A DNA stretch of 64,000 nucleotides. Origin: Diphasiastrum complanatum (Eukaryota; Streptophyta; Lycopodiopsida; Lycopodiales; Lycopodiaceae). Position 1 is the stretch's first letter; each line of letters opens with the position of its first letter. Positions 48,678 to 59,219 of this stretch are shown in pieces. The notes below the pieces were generated by a model that saw nothing but the letters and a program-made list of their open reading frames with translations, was not told where the DNA came from and ran no database searches. Made by a program: the position numbers and the translations under genes. The stretch spans positions 15,155,471 to 15,219,470 of the forward strand of contig CM055113.1 of the NCBI GenBank assembly GCA_029204225.1. The letters are read 5' to 3'.

Positions 48678-49412
48678 TGTTGGAGGGTTTGTAGATCCCA
48701 AGGCAACCCTAACCCTAGCTAATAAGTGAGAGAGATTTGGCACCCTGCGTGTGTAAGTCCAACCTGATGATCACATAGTTATTTGATTAGTTACAAGTCA
48801 ATAAAAGGGTTTAGGCCTTTTTGGGGGGCTTTTAATGTCACAGGGCCTAAATGTCAAGTTAGTGAATAAAGTTGGGTTTCCCTCCAATTTGGATGATTCC
48901 CACTCTTTTTTAAATTTGAATAATTAGGGAGGCAAAAATGGACCAATAGGATTCAGAGGCTAGGGTCCTCCTCTCTACTGTAAAAAGGGACCAACTTGAG
49001 TTCCTACACATGTTCATTTCCTCATTTCAATAAAGGAGATTGGTTCTCTTGTGAAATGGATTGATGAATGTCCTTGCTCTCTATAACTTTTCCTCCATCT
49101 CTCATGCTTTCTTTGGATTTTGCTAATTGTTGGATCTGAATGTTGTTGGGATTGCATGTTGTTATACTTTTTATGAGAGAGAAAGAGTAAGTTATCCTGT
49201 TGTGGATCATAGTGTTAATGGATCATAGTGTTAGTGGATGTAGTGTTAATGGATCGTAGGGTTAATGGATGTTAGAGTTAGATGTGAATCTTCCATTCAT
49301 GCTGAAATCTGGACTATACTATCGCTCTCATGGGAACGAATCTATGCGTGACAACTAACTTCGTCTCTTGATGCTAGATTGATTAGATCTTGGATTTAGG
49401 TTAGGCAAGGAA
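48678..49412 (+). repeat. 3' LTR of element F
   Basis: It starts TGTTGGAGGGTTTGTAG, with 'caccctgcgtgtgtaagtcc' near 48740 that links it to R1-type repeats. Near 49200-49270 'ggatcatagtgttaatggat'-type phrases repeat four to five times. The right end is set where the RT of element E resumes. Confidence 0.55.
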
Positions 49413-52400
49413 AGAAACCCACTACAAGGACAATAACCACATACTTGCCATCCTCCTTATAGAAATATAAGTTTACATCAGAAGGACATCTAGAAAATTT
49501 ATTTGACAAAAAAAAAACCATCTATTTGCTTATATCAAACTCTTGCTCCTTGATTTAGCCCATACAAAGCCTTCTTCAGTATACAAACCTTGTTTTCTGA
49601 ACCTGGTACTTCAAAACTTGGTGGTTGGAACATATAAATCTCCTCTTCAAGGTATACATTCAGATATGCTGATTTCACATCCATCCGAATAATCTTCCAT
49701 CCCCTGGTAGTAGCTAAAGCAATGATAGTACAAATAGTAGTTATTCTAGTTGTGGGAGCAAAGGTTTCTTGAAAATTTAAACCTTCAACTTGTGAAAATC
49801 CTTGCGCAACAAGTCTGGATTTATACTTCTCAAGAGTGCCATCAAATTTGTACTTGACTCTCCAAATCCACTTGTTGCCAATGATTTTCCTGTTATGAGG
49901 TTAGTCCACAAGCTCCCAAGTCTGATTTTTAATAATGCTATCATACTCAGCTTGCATGGACTCCTTCCATTTTGGACTAGCCATAGCCTCATCCACATCT
50001 GTTGGCTCATGTATTTTTATAATTTCATCCATTAGTGCCAAGTTCACTACATGTCCTGATGCCCTTAATTGCTCCTTCGTGGAAATGTAATTCCCTTCGT
50101 CAAAGAGCCATCTAGCCCACAATGGAGGTGGCTTTCCTTGTGGTGCTGTGACAGTCTTGTTATCTATTTTCTCCTCTTGAATCTTTGAGGTATCCTCCTC
50201 CTTCAAAGGAATACTAGCCATTGGGTAAGACACCTGGTGAGCTATTTTTTCATTTGATAATAAAGTGGTCTTGCTATCTCTTGCCACTGAATGTGGTTCT
50301 TCATCAAAAACAACTCTCGACTAATAAGTATTTTCTTTGCCTCTTTGTCATAGATTCTGTATGCCTTTGATTCATCACTATAACCCAAGAGAATACATGC
50401 TCTGCTTTTGCAATCTAACTTCTTGCGATCAGAATCTGGTACATGTGCATGACAATCTGATCCAAAGACTCGAAAATGAGCAACTGAAGGTTTCTTACCA
50501 CAATAGACCTCATAAGGTGTCTTACCTATGACTACCTTTTGTGTAGGTTATGTTCAAAATGTAGACTGCTGTATTTATTGGCTCAACCCAAAATAAATTA
50601 GGCAATTCCTTTGCTTTCAGCATACAATGAGCCATCTCCATAACAGTTCTGTTTCTGCATTCAACGATGTTGTTTTGCTGAGGCGTATGCGCAGTAGTGA
50701 GTTGGTGCTTAATACCATGCTCTTTACAATAGTCACTAAAAGCATTTGAACAAAACTCTCCTCCATGATCCGTGCAAAACTTTTTCATTTTCGAACATTT
50801 CTCATTGTCAACAAGTTTGTGCCACATCTTGAAATTTCCAAAAGCATCAGACTTATCACGAAGAAAATATACCCACATCCTTCTACTGAAATCGTTGATG
50901 ATCAACATGAAATAAAAAGATCCTCCCAATGCCATAGTTTGTAATTTTCCACATAGATCAGCATGTACAATTCTAGAGGAGACTCTGCATCATTGCTGCT
51001 CTCACATGGAAAAGGACTTCTACATTTCTTTCAAAACAACAACACTAATGTGGCTGAATCTTTTATGCCATAGCTTAGTCGAATCTGGTCCTGTTGTAGC
51101 AGCAAAAGCAGAGAGTTCATATACATTATTTCGTCTCTCACCCTTTCCAGCCAGCTTACCTTTACTGTCAAAGATTTCTGTTCCTGTTTTCTTGAAACAT
51201 ACCATCAAGTTGCAATCTGTTATTGCGGAAACAGACAACATATTCTTCGCAATCTCAGGAACATAGAGCACATCAGACAACTTTCTGGTTCACCATTTGT
51301 TGTCACAAAAGATATCGTGCGAGTTCCTTCTACAGGGCACTTAGCATTATTCCCAACAATTACTGTGATGGCTTCCTTAAGAGGACACAAGGAAGTATAC
51401 CAATCTTTCATACCGGTCAAATATCGAGATGGCCCACTATCCAAAACCCATGAGTTATAGTCGGATCACTGTGACTGTGCTTCAACAGATAATTCATCAA
51501 TGGCAATAAATAGTTCCAACTTTATTTGCACATTGTTGAATTCTTGCTTGCCTTTGGCACCCTTTGCATATGGCTTTAAGGTACCGTTCTTCTCATCTAC
51601 TTGCTTTGCCCTATAGCTTCTCACCATATGGCCTTTCTTTCCACAATAGTAGCACTCACCCTTAAACTTCTTGGGCTTTAACTTTTTCTTGTCATCTGAA
51701 AAAGCTCCACTATTTCCTTTTGCATTAATGACAAAAGCAGCATCTGTACCATTGCGTGTATTCAACCGTAGGTCCTCCTCCATCAATACAGTACTGAATT
51801 CCTCAAAGCTCAAAACTGGAATTCGTACTTGTGTATTTAGTACAGTCACCAAACCATCAAATTTTTGAGAAAGTACACAAATGCATCTACGAGCCATGTC
51901 TTCACTAGACTTGGCTATACCCACAATAGCCATTCAATCTTGCAAGTTCTTGATCCTGGTGAGGAAAATGTCTATAGATTCTCCATCAACAAATTGTTCC
52001 ATGGCCAATTGATTTTCCAGATTCTGTATTCTGGTTTGATTTTTTGTCTCATACTGAGTCTTCAAAAACTTGTTTTGGAAATATGTTGAATTAATGTTAA
52101 CATAGAATCTGAAATGCTTGTTACAATTGCACATAACGCATCTGCATTTTGTTGCTTCCATGTCCGAAGCACTGTTGGATTTGGTGGTATCAAAATTGAT
52201 GCATCTTTAGTATTTGGGGTCACTTGTGGCTCAGCCTCCAATCCTAGAATATTCTCCCACAGTCAGTAGGAATCCAATATCGCACATATTTTAAACTTCC
52301 ACAAGATATAGTTCGTTCCATCCAACTTTCTTTCTGAAAACGCTGGTGGATGTATACGCATACTTGTTTGAACATCAACACCTTATGACGCCATCAAACT

Positions 52401-52466
52401 ACTTAGCTATGCACGAAACTTTCAGAACTCAAACAATCTCGATCTAGCACCTAAGCTCTGATACCC

Positions 52467-53022
52467 TATTATGATTAGCAATTGAATTCAACATAGACAA
52501 GAGACAATGAACGTGAATTTGAAAATCTGATAATAAAGCCAGTACATATGATGATGGTGCTATCCAATCCGTGCACCCTGGAGAAGGGCTTCAACGATGA
52601 TCTCGAATAGACTCTGGATCACTGATCTACAATAAACAGAATCCTCCAACTGCTAAGGAATGCTTCTCAATGTGGTAGCTATATAGTGAAAGAGTGAACA
52701 ACCAAGTGACAAAAGGGATGCAAAACACCAAAAGTGTGTTTTCGCATAAGGAGTCGGAAGGCCAAATGATGAAGAGGCCACTCCCAGACCTTGCCGTTGG
52801 GGGGCTCTACCCCCCAAACCCCCTATTTCTTGGGTGCTCTGCCCCCTGAACTCCTTGGACTTCCTATTATGCAATCCAGCCATCTCATAACCATCATGGC
52901 CTCACATTAGACCCCATACTAACAACCGTGCTCAATAATGGATTCTCCTCATAATGGGGGCCTTACAGATTTGAGCTCACGGATAACTAGTGACAACTAA
53001 ATTGAGAGGTGAATGTCTAACA
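52467..53022 (-). repeat. 5' LTR of element E
   Basis: 556 bp, TGTTAGACATTCACCTC on the minus strand at 53022, ending next to the primer site at 52466. The pair of LTRs differs by roughly 12% or more by eye, so E is not recent. Confidence 0.8.
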
Positions 53023-54390
53023 AATCTTCCTAAATCCTTTTGATATCAAGCTTTATTGTGTGCTGGTTTTCTATGCAATAGATGGCCGACTGTGGTATTG
53101 GATGGAAAAACTCCTTTTGAGGTCTTGTTTGGTAGTAGGCTGAGCATCAAGTTTTTCAAAACTTTTGGATGCATTTGCTATATCAACATCACTCTTGATG
53201 ATAGGACAAAGGAAGATCCATCTTCAAGAAAAGGAATTTTTGTTGGTTATAGTGAAGTGATCAAGGCGTACAAAGTTTTTATTCCTTCAACTAAGAAAGT
53301 GGTCATTGGAAGAGATGTTATTTTTGATGAGGGAAACTCTCCAAAAGTGTCTTCAAGTGGTGGTGTGGATGTTGGATATGACATTCTTGATGTTGATGAG
53401 ATTGATGATAATTTGGATGTTGATGTTGAAGAGTCTACTTCAAATCAAAACCAAGAAGGACATCAAGGCAAAGGCAACAACCTTTGAGACTCACTTATGA
53501 TGAAAAAGGTAAGAAAGTTGTTGGTGTTACAAACTATGCTTTCCTAACCTCTTTTGATGAACCTACATGTGTAGATGAAGCAAGACAAAAAGAGGAGTGG
53601 ATCCAAGCAATGGATCTTGAGCATCAAGCTCTTATGAAGAATGACACATGGAGATTGGTGAAACTTCCAAAGTGAAGACAAACCAAGATGGATCAATCAA
53701 CAAGTACAAGGCAAGGTTGGTGGAAAAAAGATATGCATAAGAGTATGGAATTGACTATGATGAGACCTTTGCACTCGTGCAAAGATGGTAAGCATTCGAG
53801 TGATTATTTCACTTGCAACACTTTTTGGATGGGATCTATGGCAATTGGATATCACAAATGCATGCTTGAATGGTTATCTTGAGGAGGAGGTGGTTATGGA
53901 GCAACTCAAGGGCTACATTTTACATGGCAAGCCTAATCATGTGTGTTTTCTACAAAAGAGTTTGTATGGACTTAAGCAAACACCAAGGAGTTGGTATGTT
54001 ATGCTTAACACCTTTTTACTTTCTCAAAATCTTCAAGAGGAGTGAGTGTGATCATTCACTTTACTATAGATTTGTTGGAAATGATATTACCATTCTTGTA
54101 ATCTATGTGGATATCATTTTGAGTGGAGGAAACAACCAAAATATTGATGATATCAAGATGGAACTAAAAAAGAGTTTGATGTGCATGATTCATGCAAGGA
54201 GTAAGCATATTGAATGGCTTATCATTTTGTGAGAGAACAAGTCATGGCAAAGGAGGTGGAGCTTCAAGATGTTTTTTCAAGGGAGTTTGTGGCTGATATC
54301 TTCACCAAAGCATTGGGAGAAGACTATTTTATGAAGCATAGAACCTCACTTGGAGTTCTATCTAAATGTATGCTAAAACTAGTTGAAGAG

Positions 54391-55028
54391 ACTAGTTTAG
54401 TTGTTTGATTTTGGCAAATTTGAGGCCAAATTTAGATCTCAACGTAGAGATAGATTTTTATGTCAATAAAGGCCTAAATAGTGTTTGTACTATTTTTGGC
54501 AAGTAGATAAGTGGTCGAGGTTGAGTTTGAACCCATTCTAATTGGCTAATTTTCATACATTTCATCTAGACTAGAATTTCTAGGTCATTTGGTGAGATAC
54601 CAAGAAATTACCATTTAGGACAAGTTTAGGGCAAGTGGCCAAATGACATTTGAGCAGCTATAAATAGCAGTAGCAGCATGGAAAACATATCATTGTATTC
54701 TCTTTTGATGTGGAGAATTCATGTCTTATGATTCTATGTCCATCTCATGTGTATCTCTCTTGATATCTTGGTTTTTTATGTGTAGAATGTTGATTTTATG
54801 ATTGATCTTGCTTCCACACATGTGAAGGAGAGTAGCCTATTGTTGTTGTATGGACACGGATAGTACCTTACTTTATTTGAGTGTTTATGATCATATATTT
54901 ATGCATTTCTAAGTTCTAGCATGCATAAAGCAGTGATTTCTATCTTCTAGCTATTTTTAGACGTGCATCCAAATTTGGCTAAGATCTTGTTGATCCATCA
55001 AGTATGTTTTGGATCTAATTTTTTCACA
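54391..55028 (+). repeat. 3' LTR of element D
   Basis: The mate of 39053-39710, ending TTTTTTCACA, followed by the TTAAT target copy. A TATA-like GCTATAAATAG is near 54658. Confidence 0.88.
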
Positions 55029-55102
55029 TTAATGGTGCCTTCAAATCAGCCACTAGATTTGGGAAATATTCCAACTTTGGCCTGTAACCTACCTTGATAC
55101 CA

Positions 55103-55620
55103 TGTGAGAAAATCAAATCCAAAACATACTTGATGGATCACTACGATCTTGACCAAATTTGGTTGCACGACTAGATTTAGTTACAAAATAGAAATCATCA
55201 CTTTACACATGCTAGAACTTGGAAATGCATGAAGATTTGATCATAAGAACTTAGATACGTATTGTCCCTATTCGTACAACAACAACATCATACAGTACTT
55301 CACACGTGTGGATTGAAGATCAACAAGAAAAATCACATTCTACACACTAGAAATCAAGATATCTTGAGAAATACACATGAGATGGACATAGAATGAAAAG
55401 AGATGAAATCTCCACATAAAATGAGCATACAATAATACTTTCTCCACACTGGTACTGCTATTTATAACTGTCAAAATGTTGGCCAATTGCCCTAAACTTG
55501 TCGTAATGGTAACTTCTTGCTCTTCATCAAATAACCTAGAAATTCTAGTCAAATGTATCTATATTAGCCAATTAGAATGGGTCCAAATCCGCGACCTCAT
55601 CCATTTATCTACTCATGTTG
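55103..55620 (-). repeat. 5' LTR of element C, outer end unclear
   Basis: It matches 34687-35218 at about 90% by eye over most of its length. The primer site lies directly inside it. The outer end loses similarity near 55600-55640, so the boundary and target duplication are not resolved. Confidence 0.7.
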
Positions 55621-56850
55621 CAAAGACCACATTCCCATCCGTGTCTAATTCTCTTTGCTACTTTTATTATCATTATTTTTCAACCACCCCTTACCAATAT
55701 TGATCAATGTACACTATCAACCATAAGGACAATATGTCATTTAGCTTGTAAATCACCACATAATCAAGTTGAAGATTAGCGACTCATGATAAACAATGAC
55801 ATTGAGGTTCAAACTTGACTACCACAAGCCCAAATTTAGCCCCAACACCTTAGCAAATGATGCAATTAGAAAATGCTAAAAATAGAATTAATAGCCTTCA
55901 AGTAGAGTAGAGAAGGGCCATAGACAACCAAAGGAATTAGAGCCCACTTATAGAACAAACTAGATAAGAGAGAGAAAGACAAAATTAACTTGTAAAATAA
56001 TTATATTGGTTCTAAAAATACTCTCTTCTTATGAATAAGGGGCAAGAAGATAATGCCTTCATTATCTTTCACCTCCATGTCCCAATACTTTGATAAACAG
56101 TATACATAGACAACAAATGTCAAGAAAACGCACAATTCAAATGATTGGCATATCCTAAGGATGCATTATTCTCGAAACCCTTATAACCCTTATAAAATAT
56201 CATGAAAGTCTTTGATCAATTAATCTCTCGATCATCGGCTTTCTTTGGTTGCAAAGCACTCCATAATTCCTCCAAGCCAATGCTTAAACAATGTGAATTC
56301 CCAGAGGTTGGTGCTGGAGCAGAAGACATAACAAAAGACAACAATGTGAAGTGTATGGAAGCAAGTCCGAAGGGGTAAATGGCTTGGTCTTTTGGAATAT
56401 TAAATTTCATATCTTTTTGCTATGATCTTAACATTAATACTTAAAGAGGCAATTTTTTTTAAAGGTTAATTCAATAAGATAGAGAATTTCCCTTTGAAGT
56501 TATTTCATTACAAAATGAATGAGGTTGCACAATAGTGAAGAAGAGGAGTGAAGATGATAATCCTACCAATGTTTTGCCTTTCATTATAAAGGCAAAGGCA
56601 TGCACATGATTTTTAGCTTTGTCGCGATAAGCTATATGACTATTTGCTAGAAGTTGAGTTGTCACTTCTAGGTGAGTTTGAGCATTGAAATGAGTTTTTA
56701 GATCTTCTAGGATGCAATATTTGGTTCCTTTTAATTTTTCAACGATTTGAATACCTTGCATAAGGCAAATCTTCTTGTAATTTATCAATCACCTTGGTTT
56801 GTTTTTTGTAAACGTATCAAGGTGATTACACCGATTCATAAAACATTCAC
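55621..56850. other. Mostly non-coding stretch
   Basis: AT-rich. The minus-strand frame at 56471-56788 (ILEDLKTHFNAQTHLEVTTQ) weakly recalls a copia gag stretch but lacks the usual flanking motifs. Nothing else is recognised. Confidence 0.35.
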
Positions 56851-57002
56851 ATTATGGCCAAGCCAATAATTTCCCAGGTTTCAAAACAAGCGCTTTCTAC
56901 GTCATTTGGCGTTTTGAGGCTACGCCCTCCTGGCCTCGTTAAACAACTCAACTGCGTCGATGGACAGAGTGGTTGGTGTTCGAGTCTACAACAAACAAAT
57001 GG

Positions 57003-57025
57003 GCCCCCCCCCCCCCCCCCCCCCC
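57003..57025. repeat. Poly(C) run, 23 bp
   Basis: A homopolymer within an otherwise unassigned stretch (56854-57300). The open frames across it read as proline runs and are not supported. Confidence 0.9.
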
Positions 57026-57299
57026 AGCTCTCTCAGTTGCGATGGCATGCTACCGAGGGTGGGGACGATATTGCATGGCTTTCCAAGATTAGGTGTGACT
57101 CAACTCAGCACATCCACAACATCAAAAGAATGTCAATGTATTATAATGTATGTGTGTGTTCCTTGTTAGTTTGATTTTGGGATGCCATGATGAACATAAA
57201 TAATTTTAAAATATATAATAGTGTGTTGTTGTGTGTAACTGATTAGGGGAGGCTCCTCTTTTAACTGCGAGGAGTAGCTATTGTCACTGCCCGACCCTA

Positions 57300-57948
57300 G
57301 TTAGGGTTTCTTGCTATTGCTACCCTCTCTTGAGACAGGAGAGAAAATTGACAGTAGCGTTGTGGTTTTGAAGGAATTTCCATTTATTTGATTAGCGTTT
57401 CTGTTGTTGATTGTAATCCGCGAGCATGCATGCCGCTCACGAACATCGGCAGTTGATGATGGCGGATTGGCGATCCAGAAGGTATGCGCCAACAATACCC
57501 GTAGCTCATTTCCGCTTCTGAAATAAAATTGATGGTGAATGCTTCGTGATTGCGGGTTGGTATCCCGTGTTTTCTGCAAATGATGCGAAGCGGTTTTTGT
57601 TTTCGTCTTTAAAACCTAATCCGCATTCGTGAAGTGTTGGTCATAAATTATGCACGTTGCCAGCACCAGGGTAGCCAGCCGATTGTGCACTTGCGTATAG
57701 TTCATAATGTGCTTGCTGGATTTAGGTTTTTAACAACAGGTTTTAACCTAGCAATGTAACCTATCAACGAGTTACATGTTCTTATTCTTCTCATTGCTGT
57801 TTCTCTCGCCCTCACCTTACTTGTTGCCAAGTTCACACTTTGTCAAGTTCAGAAGCCGAAGTGCTGGTTTAATCTACCATTCAGTTCAAGGCATCTCAAA
57901 TCATGCATAAGCTGAGCCGTTGTTACAACTGCTGTGTTGTTGTAGATG
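57300..57948. other. Upstream region of the SURP fragment, no coding seen
   Basis: Less AT-rich than its surroundings, with 'ttagggtttcttgc' and 'aaaacctaatccgc' motifs often seen in plant 5' untranslated regions. It may be 5' leader or intron of the downstream gene; this is inference. Confidence 0.3.
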
Positions 57949-59067
57949 GCTGCTGGGTCGCATGACACTGCTGCGATTTGCCTCTGGCTGACCAAAAACT
58001 AGCAGCGTCTGAAGCAGTCAGATCAATTTTTTGTCATTCGTGATGGAGAACTTTAGGAGCACAAAACAAAGGAGGACATGTTGCTGTTGCTTAGATGCAA
58101 GCATGTAGTCACTTGGATAATTTTGGACTGTTCGTGGCCCCTTCAGTACTCCTTCCTTCAGTACTCAAAGGAGAATGTTAAAGTCAAGCGAGCAATCCTA
58201 CGGGATAGAGGTCCAGTATAATACGTCCAGTCCATCGAAATCAATTGGAAGGCTGGCTGCCGGTGCAGGCTCTGCTCATCCATTCTCTATGGCAAAAGAT
58301 GCCTCACAATCTATTGTTTCTAACCCTGGGACTTCAGACACTTGTGCTTCTCTAGAAATTCTAGACTTAAAATCGCCACGCACAACTTTGCCAACGGATA
58401 TCAACTTGCAACCATGCTCTCCACAAGCTCTGCCACCTCTTCCATCCGACCCAGAAGTGGTAAAAAACATAGAGGTTCTTGCTACTTTTGTTGCGAAGAA
58501 TGGACCTCAATTCGAAGACATGGCTAGAATAAAGCAGGCTAATGATCCCAAGTTTCGGTTTTTGTTTGGAGGAGAGGCAGGTTCTGAAGCATTTATTGGT
58601 TACAACTTTTATGAATGGAAGAAACATGACTTGCTTTCCAAGTCAGCTTCAGCTGAAAATAGAACATCTTTGTTTCAAGAGCATCAAAAGATCAACTCAG
58701 AAGCACGTTCTACGTCGGAAGGACGTTTCTCTTCAAATGCATCTGAGATGAATATCAATGGTGCTGTTATTTACTTCTATCGGTTTTATGATCATTTTTT
58801 CATATTTTGTGTAGTATATGCCGGCTGATTTAAGATAGACCAGGCACACACAAATATGTGCCTTTGAGTGCTGTCTGATGATCATTTCTGCAGACGACGA
58901 TCAATTATCTCCTTCACCGAAGTTCAAGAAAGAGCGGGACAGCATCTGTAACTCAATGTCAAGATACGATAGTGATCATTCCAAGCAGCAGGAGCAGCTA
59001 CGTTTAGATAATTGGAATAAGAATCGAGACCTTGATCGTCCCACTATAGACGGCCAACGTAGAAGAG
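57949..59067 (+). CDS. SURP (SWAP) domain gene fragment, likely splicing factor
   Basis: The 58175-58828 frame contains a SURP domain (SWAP; RNA-processing proteins) at residues ~85-150: PPLPSDPEVVKNIEVLATFV, KNGPQFEDMARIKQ, FRFLFGG, AFIGYNFYEWKK. It is preceded by a Ser/Pro-rich linker. A likely intron follows: the frame degenerates after ~58760, and an acceptor (tttctgcag, ending 58893) opens an exon 58894-59067 rich in Asp/Arg/Ser (DDDQLSPSPKFKKERDS) with a donor (agaagag/gtatat). An earlier ATG at 57949 (MAAGSHDTAAICLW) opens a stretch with two in-frame stops, in a different frame from the SURP part. SURP proteins act in the nucleus in pre-mRNA splicing. G-patch, CID or RS domains expected in full-length relatives are not found, so this is a partial gene or pseudogene. 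Confidence 0.6.
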
Positions 59068-59219
59068 GTATATCCTTTGATCTTATGGTGAAAGTTACAA
59101 GCTCAGAAACCCGTTTTGACCAAACTAGGTCGGAACGTAGTGTACGTTCTGTACAGTACGTTCCGGGAAGGTACTGGTGCAGAATGTGTTATCAAACAAT
59201 ACTTAAAAGATTTCCCTAA

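Larger units (their letters stand above)
42665..49412 (+). mobile_element. Ty3-like gag-protease element F without RT or integrase
   Basis: Parts: leader (42665-43580), Ty3 retrotransposon gag (43620-44180; MALTGAAQDWYYNQGEF, ITRFKPRNFM, DYIEWVKRLRYECEP), Cys-rich knuckles (44395-44520, CHLCDSPDHETTFC; 44818-44930, CFACGENHKLVECP), aspartic protease (about 45480-45830; VAVIDGGSEVNLISTKLYAK), a spacer (46600-47100), a coiled-coil/proline-rich extra reading region (47167-48417) and a 3' LTR (48678-about 49412). A solo copia LTR is inserted at 45915. No RT, RNase H or integrase motif is seen between protease and LTR, so it fits the non-autonomous TR-GAG type. A 5' LTR is not recognised. It is a fossil with several breaks. 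Confidence 0.75.
42157..53022 (-). mobile_element. Copia element E, inserted in the integrase region of D
   Basis: A copia family different from D. Right to left: 5' LTR 52467-53022, primer site (minus GGTATCAGAGC) at about 52455-52466, gag (51466-52161), zinc knuckle (CYYCGKKGHM near 51640), protease (about 51380-51450), GAG-pre-integrase (51020-51280, LWHKRFSHIS), integrase (50522-50935, CTDHGGEFCSNAF), linker (49901-50287) and RT (about 49413-49900, ILKKALYGLNQGARV). The remaining left part is only the 3' LTR (42157-42664). Element F lies between. The 5-bp repeats AATCT (42152-42156, 53023-53027) flank it. It is a fossil with many breaks. Confidence 0.88.
39053..55028 (+). mobile_element. 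Copia element D, complete ends, inserted in C
   Basis: Opposite in orientation to C. Parts: 5' LTR 39053-39710, primer-type site directly after it (TGGTATTAGATCAGG), gag (about 40335-40920), zinc knuckle (41020-41080), protease (41190-41400), GAG-pre-integrase and integrase start (41545-42150), insertion of E, integrase end (53047-53300), RT (about 53600-54170), RNase H end (54180-54340) and 3' LTR about 54391-55028. Identical 5-bp direct repeats TTAAT flank it (39048-39052, 55029-55033), proving a single insertion event. The two LTRs differ by about 8% by eye. It is a fossil with many breaks. Confidence 0.9.
34687..55620 (-). mobile_element. Copia element C, outermost element of the nest
   Basis: Right to left: 5' LTR about 55103-55620, primer site just left of it (minus TGGTATCAAGG), leader interrupted by element D at 39053-55028, gag (about 38020-38560), zinc knuckle (37780-37870), protease (37441-37707, DSWWIDSGATSHMTFH), GAG-pre-integrase and integrase (36550-37291), RT (about 35950-36450), RNase H (35379-35950) and 3' LTR 34687-35218. 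The leader reads continuously across the D insertion once D is set aside. Its LTRs differ by roughly 10% by eye, so it is old. It is a fossil with many breaks. It belongs to the same family as D, K and the solo LTR at 45915. Confidence 0.85.

Noticed and set aside
56905-56985. A tRNA or tRNA-derived SINE head, from 'agagtggttgg' and 'gttcgagtc'
   Set aside because: The box A-like and box B-like motifs are too close together and no cloverleaf can be drawn around them.
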